Source: CAZXVW01 sp964644025
GTDB taxonomy: Bacteria > Acidobacteriota > Terriglobia > Bryobacterales > Bryobacteraceae
NCBI GenBank assembly: GCA_964644025.1
Contig: CAZXVW010000246.1
Coordinates: 1 to 5,607 of the forward strand
Reading direction: 5' to 3'
Length of the DNA stretch: 5,607 nucleotides
The notes below the pieces were generated by a model that did no database searches, was not told the DNA's origin, and saw nothing but the letters and a program-made list of their open reading frames with translations. The position numbers and the translations under genes were made by a program. Numbering within the stretch: position 1 is the stretch's first letter; each line of letters begins with the position of its first letter. Below, one piece after another: positions 1 through 5,607 of the stretch.

Positions 1-592
1 CGAGGCGCTCGATCGCAGCCAGTACGCCGGTAACACGATCATCGTGTTCTGGTCCGATCACGGCTGGCACCTCGGGGAGAAGAACCACTGGCACAAATTC
101 ACCCTCTGGGAAGAGGCGACCCGCGTGCCCTTCATCATCGTGGCTCCCGGCGTGAGCTCGGCGGGTGCCCGGTGCAAGCGGGCCGTGAGCCTGGTGGACA
201 TCTTCCCCACGCTCAACGATCTGTGCGGTTTCGCCCCAATCGCCTCGCACGACGGCGATAGCCTGGTGCCGCTGCTGCGCGATCCGGCGGCGCGGCGCGA
301 GCGGCCCGCCATCACCCAGTACCAGCCCGGACAGTGCGCCGTGCGGACCGACCGCTACCGCTACATCCGTTACTCAGACGGCAGCGAGGAACTCTACGAT
401 CACCAGCGCGACCCGCATGAATGGGTGAATCTGGCCGGTAACCCGGACTACGCTCGCGTTAAGGCGGAGCTGGCCCGGTGGGCAACCAGCGAATGGGCGG
501 AACCGGCCCCGAGGAAGAATGCCTATCGCTTCGACCCGGAAGCGTTCACATGGACGGACAAGAAGACGGGCCGCGTCATCCGCGGCAAATGA
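1..592 (+). CDS. Sulfatase, iduronate-2-sulfatase-like (C-terminal part; 5' end outside window)
   Basis: This is the C-terminal 196 codons of a type I (formylglycine-dependent) sulfatase, a hydrolase that removes sulfate esters, probably from a glycan in the periplasm or outside the cell. The reading frame is open from base 2, so the gene starts upstream and its CxPxR motif, signal peptide and N-terminal metal ligands are not visible. The segment WSDHGWHLGEK (50-82) holds the Asp-His metal-ligand pair at 56-61. A Lys at 95-97 lies 13 residues after that Asp, the same spacing as Asp334/Lys347 of human iduronate-2-sulfatase. It is followed by TLWEEATRVPFIIVAPG, then the C-terminal subdomain pattern VSLVDIFPTL, GDSLVPLL and ELYDHQRDPHEWVNL, all typical of the family. 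The DHGWHLGE form favours an iduronate-2-sulfatase-like subgroup, common in planctomycetes. That name does not establish iduronate as substrate. The stop is TGA at 590-592. Confidence 0.92.
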   Translation, partial: EALDRSQYAGNTIIVFWSDHGWHLGEKNHWHKFTLWEEATRVPFIIVAPGVSSAGARCKRAVSLVDIFPTLNDLCGFAPIASHDGDSLVPLLRDPAARRERPAITQYQPGQCAVRTDRYRYIRYSDGSEELYDHQRDPHEWVNLAGNPDYARVKAELARWATSEWAEPAPRKNAYRFDPEAFTWTDKKTGRVIRGK

Positions 593-623
593 GGAGTGCG
601 ACGGCTGTTCGCCGCCGTGATAT

Positions 624-627
624 GGAG
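624..627 (+). promoter_or_regulatory. Ribosome binding site of the second sulfatase
   Basis: GGAG lies 8 nt upstream of the ATG at 636, a good Shine-Dalgarno match and spacing. It supports that start, which also begins a lipoprotein signal peptide. The surrounding 43-nt gap (593-635) shows no convincing promoter or terminator. Confidence 0.65.
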
Positions 628-635
628 CAGATCGC

Positions 636-2162
636 ATGAAACAACTGAACAGAAACAAGCTCTGGACGCCGTTGATTCTCGTGGCCGCCGCGGCCCTGCT
701 GGCGGCCGCCGGTTGCTCGCCTCCGGCGGCCCGGAAGCCGGCGACCGGGAAACCGAACTTTGTCTTTATCCTGGTTGATGACCTGGGATGGACGGACCTC
801 GGCTGCTACGGCAGCACTTACTATGAAACTCCGAACATTGACCGGCTCGCCAGCGAGGGCATGCGGTTTACCGACGCCTATGCCGCTTGCCACTCCTGCT
901 CGCCGACCCGGGCCAGCATTCTCACCGGCCGCTATCCGGCCCGTACTCATCTCACCGACTGGATACCAGGACGAACCCCGCCGGGAGCAAAGCTCAAGAT
1001 CCCCAACTGGACCAACTTCTTGCGCCGCGCCGAGGTGACGATCGCTGAGGCGCTGAAACCGGCCGGTTACGTATCAGCCAGCATCGGAAAGTGGCACCTT
1101 GGCCAGCGGGGCTGGTGGCCGGAGGATCAGGGCTTCGACGTCAGTTTCGGCGGCAGCCACATTGGTTCCCACGGCAGCATGTTTCCACCGTATTGGTCCG
1201 AAGAACGCAGAAAAGAGTTGGACTTTCCCGGAATCCCCGATCCCGTGCCCGGCGAGTACCTTACCGACCGGCTCACGCGGGAAGCCGAGGCGTTCCTGGA
1301 AAAGAACCGGGACCGCCCATTCTTTTTGTACCTGTCGCATTATGCGGTCCATACCCCGATCCAGAGCAAGCCGGAGGTCGTAGCGAAGTACCAGGCCAAG
1401 AAACCCTCCGGGCACCACCACAACCCGAAGTACGCGGCGATGGTCGAGGGAGTCGATGACAGTGTGGGCAGGATCCTGGCGAAGCTCGCCGAACTGAACC
1501 TGGTTGAGCGGACGGTCGTGGTTTTCTTCTCCGACAACGGGGGACTGTCGAAAAACGGCCGGATCACGTCCAACTTCCCGCTCCGGGGCGAGAAAAGCTC
1601 GATGTGGGAAGGCGGAGTGCGCGTGCCATTGATTATCAAGTGGCCCGGAGTGGTTCACCCCGGCTCGGTTTCCCATGAACCGGTGATCAGCGTCGATTTC
1701 TTCCCCACCCTGCTCACGATAGCCGGCGTGAGCCCGCCGGAAGGGGTGACCTTGGATGGCGTGAGCCTGGTGCCGTTGCTCCGGGGCGAGACCGGATTCC
1801 ACCGGGGGCCTATCTTCTGGCACTCGCCGCACTACAACGCCCACACGCCGGTGATCACGACGACCCCGTACGGCGCGGTGCGGGACGGCGACTTCAAACT
1901 CATCGAGTTCTACGAGGACAACCACGCGGAACTCTACAATCTGAAGAATGACATTGGTGAGACGACGGACCTCGCGGCGCAGATGCCCGGGAAGACGCGC
2001 CAGCTTCGCCGGGAGCTGCACGAGTGGAGAGACTCTGTCGGCGCCCAGATGCCGACGCCGAATCCCGACTATGATCCCGTCAAGTATCGCGAGTATAAGG
2101 AGAAGAAACTGTGGAAACCGGTGGGGCCGTACCAGCAGCACACGACTTTCGCCACGCAATGA
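636..2162 (+). CDS. Sulfatase lipoprotein, arylsulfatase/GalNAc-sulfatase type (type I, Cys-type)
   Basis: Complete 508-residue type I sulfatase. Residues 1-27 form a lipoprotein signal: basic start (KQLNRNK), an Ala/Leu-rich core, then AAG-C with Cys27 as the likely lipidated residue, so the enzyme is probably membrane-anchored on the periplasmic or outer face. Active-site elements are intact: metal ligands Asp48-Asp49 (ILVDDLG), the formylglycine motif CSPTR with Cys88 and Arg92, the GKWHLG motif with Lys152 and His154, His239 in AVHTP, Asp300-Asn301 in FSDNGG, and Lys320 in RGEKSSMWEGGVRVP. Cys88 must be oxidised to formylglycine by a maturase not encoded here. The C-terminal subdomain (SVDFFPTLLTIAG, LDGVSLVPLL, ELYNLKNDIGE) is complete. 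The overall pattern (DLGCYGSTYYETPNIDRLA, SPTRASILTGRYPARTHLTDW) resembles exo-acting galactose or N-acetylgalactosamine sulfatases, perhaps SulfAtlas S1_16; this is recall, and substrate is unproven. Its stop overlaps the next start by 4 nt. Confidence 0.93.
   Translation: MKQLNRNKLWTPLILVAAAALLAAAGCSPPAARKPATGKPNFVFILVDDLGWTDLGCYGSTYYETPNIDRLASEGMRFTDAYAACHSCSPTRASILTGRYPARTHLTDWIPGRTPPGAKLKIPNWTNFLRRAEVTIAEALKPAGYVSASIGKWHLGQRGWWPEDQGFDVSFGGSHIGSHGSMFPPYWSEERRKELDFPGIPDPVPGEYLTDRLTREAEAFLEKNRDRPFFLYLSHYAVHTPIQSKPEVVAKYQAKKPSGHHHNPKYAAMVEGVDDSVGRILAKLAELNLVERTVVVFFSDNGGLSKNGRITSNFPLRGEKSSMWEGGVRVPLIIKWPGVVHPGSVSHEPVISVDFFPTLLTIAGVSPPEGVTLDGVSLVPLLRGETGFHRGPIFWHSPHYNAHTPVITTTPYGAVRDGDFKLIEFYEDNHAELYNLKNDIGETTDLAAQMPGKTRQLRRELHEWRDSVGAQMPTPNPDYDPVKYREYKEKKLWKPVGPYQQHTTFATQ
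2159..2162 (+). other. ATGA stop/start overlap (translational coupling)
   Basis: The ATG of the mutarotase-symporter gene (2159-2161) overlaps the TGA stop of the sulfatase (2160-2162). No Shine-Dalgarno sequence is visible in the preceding 20 nt, so initiation probably depends on ribosomes finishing the sulfatase. This fixes the start at 2159 instead of the in-frame GTG at 2111, because a clear signal peptide begins exactly here. Confidence 0.75.
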
Positions 2163-2221
2163 CCTTTTCCGCCCAAGCCGCCTGTTTCCTCATGCTCCTG
2201 CTGTCGCCGGCCGCTCTGGCC
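2159..2221 (+). other. Signal peptide of the mutarotase-symporter fusion
   Basis: Codons 1-21 encode a short N-terminus, a hydrophobic core (CFLMLLLSPAALA) and an Ala-Leu-Ala cleavage site before Gly22. This sends the propeller to the periplasm. Cleavage leaves a periplasmic N-terminus, compatible with SSS topology. Confidence 0.8.
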
Positions 2222-4690
2222 GGCGATTATTACACCTGGCGCGCGCTGGCCCCCTTGCCGGAGACGCACGGCGTCGCCGGCTCATTCGCCGGGGTCAGCA
2301 ACGGCGCGCTGCTGGTGGTGGGCGGGGCTTACTTTGAGACGCCCCCGTACGCGGGGGGCGAAAAGATCTGGAGCGGCCGGATCTTCGTGCTGGAAAGCCC
2401 CGATGGCGAATGGCACGCCGCCGGCGCGCTGGATCATCCGCTGGCCTACGGCGGCTCGGTCACTGCCGGTGACGGAATCATTCTGATCGGCGGCTCGGAC
2501 GGGCGCCGCCATTACGCGACGGTAACCCGGCTCGAATGGGTCAACCGGACAATTCAGACCGAAGAACTCCCCGCCCTGCCCCGGCCCTGCGCCAACCTTG
2601 GCGCCGCGCTGCTGGGCAACGCCATCTACGTGGCGGGCGGACAGGCGGCGCCGGACTCCCCCGCCGCCCTGCACTCGTTCTGGCGCCTGCGCCTCGACGT
2701 GCGGCCCCTCCGCTGGGAGGCGCTGGAGCCGTGGCCCGGACCGGCCCGCATCCTCCCGGTGGTTGTCGCCCAGGACGGGGCGGTGTACGTGATCAGCGGC
2801 GCGGAACTGCTCCCCGATCCCGGGGGGAAACCCACCCGCCGCTTCCTCACCGACGCCTACCGCTACCGGCCCGGCGAAGGATGGGAGCGCATTGCCGAGA
2901 TCCCACGGCCCGCGGTGGCCGCGCCGGCGGTGGCCGAGGGGCCAAGTCACATCATGGTCTTCGGCGGCGACGACGGCGCGAATTTCTTCCGCCAGGCGGA
3001 GCTCAAGGACCGCCATCCCGGTTTCCGCCACGACATCCTCGCATACCACACCATCACCGGCGAGTGGGCGGAAATGGGCTCGATGCCGTTCAGCCACGTC
3101 ACCACGCCCGCCCTGTGGTGGCGCGGCGAGGTCATCATTCCCAGCGGCGAGGATCGCCCCGGCCACCGCTCGCCAGAGGTCTACGCCGGTGCCCCGGCCA
3201 CACCGAAGGGCCATTTCTCCGGGCTGGATTATACGGCGATGGGATTGTACCTGGCCTCGCTCGCCCTGATGGGTCTTTACCTGTCCCGGCGGGAGAAGGG
3301 AACGGCTGACTTTTTCCTGGGTGGCCGCCGCGTGCCGTGGTGGGCCGCCGGTCTGAGCATCTTCGCCACCCAGCTCAGCTCGATCAGCTTCATGGCCATC
3401 CCGGCCAAGGCCTACGCCACTGACTGGATGTACTTCCACGCCAACGTGGCCATTGTGCTGATCGCACCGGTGGTGGTCTTTTTCTACCTCCCCTATTTCC
3501 GGCGGCTTAACATCACTACCGCTTACGAGTACTTGGAGGCGCGCTTCAATCTGCCGGTGCGGCTGTTCGCCAGCGCCGCCTTCATCCTCTACCAGCTCGG
3601 GCGGATGGCTGTGGTGCTGTTTCTGCCCGCCATCGCGCTGTCGACGGTGACCGGCATCGACGTCTATGTCTCGATTCTCGTCATGGGCCTGCTGTGCACC
3701 TTCTATACCGTGCTGGGCGGCATTGAGGCAGTGATCTGGACCGATGTGCTCCAGGTGGCCGTGCTGCTCGGCGGCGCCTTGCTCAGCCTGGCGTTCATCG
3801 TCGTCGACAGCGGCGGCCTGGCGACCGTCTTGCATACTGGGCTGGCGGATTCCAAGTTCCGCGTCGTGGACTGGAGCTGGGACTATACCACGCCCACGCT
3901 CTGGGTGGTTCTCATCGGCGGCATGTTCGCCAACCTGGGTCCTTACACCTCGGACCAGACAGTGGTCCAGCGCTACCTGACCACGAAGGACGAGCGGGCG
4001 GCTGCACGCTCCATCTGGACCAACGCCTGGCTGGTGATCCCGGGCACGATCGTCTGGTTCGGCCTGGGCACGGCGCTTTACGTGTTCTACAAGGGGCATC
4101 CGCAGGCGCTCGACCCGGCCGTTTCCACCGATGCTATCTTTCCGCTGTTCATCGCCCAGCAGTTGCCGGCCGGCATCTCCGGACTGATCATCGCCGCTTT
4201 GTTCGCGGCGTCCATGTCCACGCTGGACAGCAGCCTGAACAGCGTGGCCACCGCCGTGGTCACCGACTTTTTCCGGCGGTTCCGCCCGCGGGCTGCCGAT
4301 TCGCTGTGCCTGCGGCTGGCCCGCTGGCTGACGGCCTTGCTCGGCGTGCTGGCTACAGCCACCGCGGCGCTGCTGGCCGCCGCGGACGTCGGTTCGCTGT
4401 GGGACGTTTTCCAGGAAGTGATGAGCCTGTTTGGCGGGGCGCTGGCGGGCCTGTTTGCCCTCGGCATCTTCTCCCGGCGGGCCACCGGTCCGGGAGCATT
4501 GGTAGGAGCAGCCGCCAGCGTCGTGACGCTGTACCTGGTGAAGACTTACACCCCGGTGCACTTCTTTCTGTATGCCCTGGTGGGCGTGCTGACGTGTATC
4601 ATTGTGGGTTACGCGGCAAGCCTGCTCCTGCCCGCAAGGGCAAAGAACCTGGCTGGCCTTACCATTCTTACGAAAGGAAGAAACAATTGA
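2159..4690 (+). CDS. Fusion protein: circularly permuted NanM-like sialic acid mutarotase (Kelch propeller) + SSS-family Na+ symporter
   Basis: An 843-residue bifunctional membrane protein. Residues 1-21 are a signal peptide (cleavage likely after ALA, before GDYY). Residues 23-346 form a six-bladed Kelch propeller with blade signatures LLVVGG (51-56), IILIGG (107-112), IYVAGG (156-161), VYVISG (209-214), IMVFGG (265-270) and VIIPSG (325-330). Blade 1 (LAPLPETHGVAGSFAGVSN) matches the C-terminal part of E. coli NanM, while GE-DRPGHR (330-337) matches NanM's GEAKPGLR, so the domain is circularly permuted. Glu331 and Arg337 keep the spacing of NanM Glu209/Arg215, which I recall as functionally important. 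After a short linker comes a full SSS transporter (about 354-825, roughly 13 helices): SRREKGTADFFLGGRR after the first helix, the TM1-like ATQLSSISFMAIP (403-415), QLGR with Arg482, and AASMSTLDSSLNS (683-695) with Ser687/Thr688 at the conserved Na2 site. SSS proteins have a periplasmic N-terminus, which suits an exported propeller. Probable role: convert sialic acid anomers and import the sugar with Na+. Confidence 0.9.
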   Translation: MTFSAQAACFLMLLLSPAALAGDYYTWRALAPLPETHGVAGSFAGVSNGALLVVGGAYFETPPYAGGEKIWSGRIFVLESPDGEWHAAGALDHPLAYGGSVTAGDGIILIGGSDGRRHYATVTRLEWVNRTIQTEELPALPRPCANLGAALLGNAIYVAGGQAAPDSPAALHSFWRLRLDVRPLRWEALEPWPGPARILPVVVAQDGAVYVISGAELLPDPGGKPTRRFLTDAYRYRPGEGWERIAEIPRPAVAAPAVAEGPSHIMVFGGDDGANFFRQAELKDRHPGFRHDILAYHTITGEWAEMGSMPFSHVTTPALWWRGEVIIPSGEDRPGHRSPEVYAGAPATPKGHFSGLDYTAMGLYLASLALMGLYLSRREKGTADFFLGGRRVPWWAAGLSIFATQLSSISFMAIPAKAYATDWMYFHANVAIVLIAPVVVFFYLPYFRRLNITTAYEYLEARFNLPVRLFASAAFILYQLGRMAVVLFLPAIALSTVTGIDVYVSILVMGLLCTFYTVLGGIEAVIWTDVLQVAVLLGGALLSLAFIVVDSGGLATVLHTGLADSKFRVVDWSWDYTTPTLWVVLIGGMFANLGPYTSDQTVVQRYLTTKDERAAARSIWTNAWLVIPGTIVWFGLGTALYVFYKGHPQALDPAVSTDAIFPLFIAQQLPAGISGLIIAALFAASMSTLDSSLNSVATAVVTDFFRRFRPRAADSLCLRLARWLTALLGVLATATAALLAAADVGSLWDVFQEVMSLFGGALAGLFALGIFSRRATGPGALVGAAASVVTLYLVKTYTPVHFFLYALVGVLTCIIVGYAASLLLPARAKNLAGLTILTKGRNN
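2225..3196 (+). other. Circularly permuted mutarotase (Kelch propeller) domain
   Basis: Codons 23-346. Six Kelch blades are in an order shifted relative to E. coli NanM: the permutation point falls just after the blade carrying GE-x-[KR]PG-x-R, which is last here but internal in NanM. A family of such permuted NanM-like proteins is known (TIGR03548-type, from memory). It has no additional catalytic domain. Confidence 0.82.
3218..4633 (+). other. SSS-family sodium:solute symporter domain
   Basis: Codons 354-825. It begins with FSGLDYTAMGLYLASLALMG, is rich in hydrophobic helices and ends after the last helix at LLLPAR. Basic loops after the first helix (SRREKG, GGRR) place that side in the cytoplasm. 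The Na+-site motif with Ser687, Thr688, Asp690 and Ser691 is intact. The domain looks complete, so this is not a degraded fusion. Confidence 0.88.
4673..4690 (+). promoter_or_regulatory. Ribosome binding site and TTGA stop/start overlap for the lyase gene
   Basis: AAAGGAA (4673-4679) includes AGGA ending 8 nt before TTG (4687-4689), which overlaps the symporter TGA stop (4688-4690). There is no in-frame ATG or GTG nearby. The protein's conserved N-terminus (CGILPAIVTP) starts within three residues of this TTG, so the rare start codon is well supported. Confidence 0.75.
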
Positions 4691-5589
4691 ATCTCTGCGG
4701 TATCTTACCGGCGATTGTGACGCCCCTCGATGAAAATGAGGCATTTGTTTCGCAAAGTTTTGAGCTGCTCCTCGAGCGCCTGTACGTGGCGGGCGTCGAC
4801 GGGGTTTATGTCAGCGGCCAGACCGGAGAAGGCTTGCAACTCCGGGTCGCGGAGCGCGAAAAGGTGATCGAGGCGGCGGTGAAGAACTCCCCCGCCGGCA
4901 AGCTCGTCATCGCCCACGTGGGCGCCTGCCAGACCGGCGACGCGTTGCGGCTGGCGAAGCTGGCCTCCCGGGCCGGCGCCACCGCCGTCAGCAGCCTGCC
5001 GCCGCTCGGCGCGTATTCGTTCACCGAAGTTAGAAACTACTACGCCGCATTGGCGGCCGCCAGCGAGTGCCCGGTGCTCGTGTACCACTACCCGGAAGTC
5101 TCAGCGGCTACCGCAACGATCGAGACGCAGCGCGAACTGCTCCGGATCCCCAACATCATCGGGCTGAAGTTTACCGATTCCGACCTCTACACACTGAACC
5201 GGCTCAAGCACAACGGTGCCGTGGTCTTCAACGGGCACGACGAAATCCTGGCGGCGGGACTGCTGATGGGCGCCGACGGCGGCATCGGCAGCTTCTACAA
5301 CCTGGTGCCGGAATTGTTCGTCGCGCTTTACCGCCAGGCGCACGCGGGAGACTGGGCCGGCGCCCGCGCCACCCAGGAACGAATCAACGAGCTCATCGAG
5401 CTGACGCTCCGCTTCCCCATGCTCCCCGCCATCAAGACGATGCTCGGCTGGTCCGGTATCCCCTGCGGGCCGTGTGCGGCGCCGCGGCGGCCGCTAACCG
5501 GGGAGGAGGAATCGCGGCTGGCCGCCATGCTGCGCAACTCCAGCTTCGCCGGCGCCCCGTTCGCCTCGCCGCCGGGCAGCGGCGCCTAA
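4687..5589 (+). CDS. nanA: N-acetylneuraminate lyase-like class I aldolase (DHDPS/NAL family)
   Basis: Predicted cytoplasmic (beta/alpha)8 aldolase of 300 residues, the usual length for the family, with a TTG start. N-acetylneuraminate lyase splits sialic acid into N-acetylmannosamine and pyruvate through a Schiff base. Visible elements, with E. coli NanA equivalents recalled: the pyruvate carboxylate loop GQTGE (44-48), Tyr133 in VLVYHYP (Tyr137), the Schiff-base Lys161 in GLKFTDSDLY (Lys165, in GALKQTSGDLY), NGHDEI with Asp185/Glu186 (NGYDEI, Asp191/Glu192), and GADGGIGSFYN with Ser202 (Ser208). The Tyr-to-Lys spacing of 28 residues equals that of NanA. The GLKFTDSDL and GADGGIGS motifs favour sialic acid lyase over dihydrodipicolinate synthase. 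The first residue of the TGE loop is Gln where NanA has Ser47. The gene directly follows the mutarotase-symporter, which strengthens the sialic acid reading. The C-terminal 20 residues are an Ala/Gly/Pro-rich tail. Another nonulosonic or 2-keto-3-deoxy acid remains possible as substrate. Confidence 0.87.
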   Translation: MNLCGILPAIVTPLDENEAFVSQSFELLLERLYVAGVDGVYVSGQTGEGLQLRVAEREKVIEAAVKNSPAGKLVIAHVGACQTGDALRLAKLASRAGATAVSSLPPLGAYSFTEVRNYYAALAAASECPVLVYHYPEVSAATATIETQRELLRIPNIIGLKFTDSDLYTLNRLKHNGAVVFNGHDEILAAGLLMGADGGIGSFYNLVPELFVALYRQAHAGDWAGARATQERINELIELTLRFPMLPAIKTMLGWSGIPCGPCAAPRRPLTGEEESRLAAMLRNSSFAGAPFASPPGSGA

Positions 5590-5607
5590 CGGCCGGACCC
5601 TTTGCCC

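Noticed and set aside
601..618. Possible hairpin (ACGGC ... GCCGT) between the two sulfatase genes as a terminator.
   Set aside because: The stem is only 5 bp with an 8-nt loop and has no following T-run, so a terminator is not supported.
2111..2158. GTG at 2111 as an upstream start for the mutarotase-symporter.
   Set aside because: It would add 16 residues before the signal peptide and deepen the overlap with the sulfatase. The ATG at 2159 sits in an ATGA overlap and directly begins the signal peptide.
1074..2159. A 361-codon minus-strand open frame antisense to the second sulfatase.
   Set aside because: Same explanation: Arg/Val/His-rich, no recognisable domain, opposite a well-supported sulfatase.
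2536..3309. A 257-codon + strand open frame overlapping the propeller domain in another frame.
   Set aside because: Its translation is low-complexity Arg/Pro/Gly, typical of a frame-shifted GC-rich gene, with no start context and no motifs.
4306..4686. Extension of the lyase upstream through the in-frame open region inside the symporter gene.
   Set aside because: The extra sequence is Gly/Arg-rich with no homology pattern, whereas the family's N-terminus begins at CGILPAIVTP just after 4687.
2282..4744. A very long open frame on the minus strand (820 codons) antisense to the mutarotase-symporter.
   Set aside because: It is rich in Arg, Gly, Gln, His and Ala without domain motifs or membrane segments, and lies wholly opposite a gene with clear family motifs. 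High GC at third codon positions suppresses stops on the opposite strand.
4687..5589. Dihydrodipicolinate synthase (lysine biosynthesis) as the identity of the aldolase.
   Set aside because: The GLKFTDSDLY, NGHDEI and GADGGIGS patterns and the neighbouring mutarotase-symporter favour a sialic acid lyase-type enzyme, although the families share the same fold and lysine.
5551..5607. GGCGCC-containing inverted segments near the lyase stop as a terminator.
   Set aside because: They lie inside the coding tail, have no T-tract, and are expected in such GC-rich sequence. Only 18 nt after the stop are visible.

Overview
The window is GC-rich and densely coding, with every gene on the + strand. It reads as the middle of a glycan-catabolism operon. 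The content suggests a planctomycete, verrucomicrobial or lentisphaeral (PVC-group) bacterium or metagenomic bin: two type I sulfatases in tandem, and a sodium:solute symporter that carries its own Kelch-type sugar mutarotase. This taxonomic guess rests on gene style only, since no phylogenetic marker is present.

Layout: (1) 1-592, the C-terminal part of an iduronate-2-sulfatase-like sulfatase whose start lies upstream of the window. (2) 636-2162, a complete lipoprotein sulfatase with an intact CxPxR formylglycine motif. (3) 2159-4690, one 843-residue protein made of a signal peptide, a six-bladed Kelch propeller related to sialic acid mutarotase NanM but circularly permuted, and a complete SSS-family Na+ symporter. 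(4) 4687-5589, an N-acetylneuraminate lyase-like aldolase (NanA type) with a TTG start. Spacing is minimal: a 43-nt gap, then two 4-nt stop/start overlaps (ATGA and TTGA). This implies one transcript with translational coupling. No promoter, terminator, RNA gene, mobile element, CRISPR array or notable repeat was seen. The last 18 bases hold nothing recognisable.

Proposed joint function (inference): exported sulfatases remove sulfate from a host or environmental glycan. A sialidase outside the window would free sialic acid. The periplasmic propeller would equilibrate its anomers next to the symporter, which imports it with Na+. The cytoplasmic lyase would then split it into an N-acylhexosamine (ManNAc for Neu5Ac) and pyruvate. 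The sialic acid assignment rests on the NanM-like and NanA-like proteins being adjacent. The exact nonulosonic acid, and whether the sulfatases act on the same glycan, cannot be settled from sequence alone.

The most interesting item is the mutarotase-transporter fusion, which physically couples anomer conversion to uptake and directly precedes the matching lyase gene.
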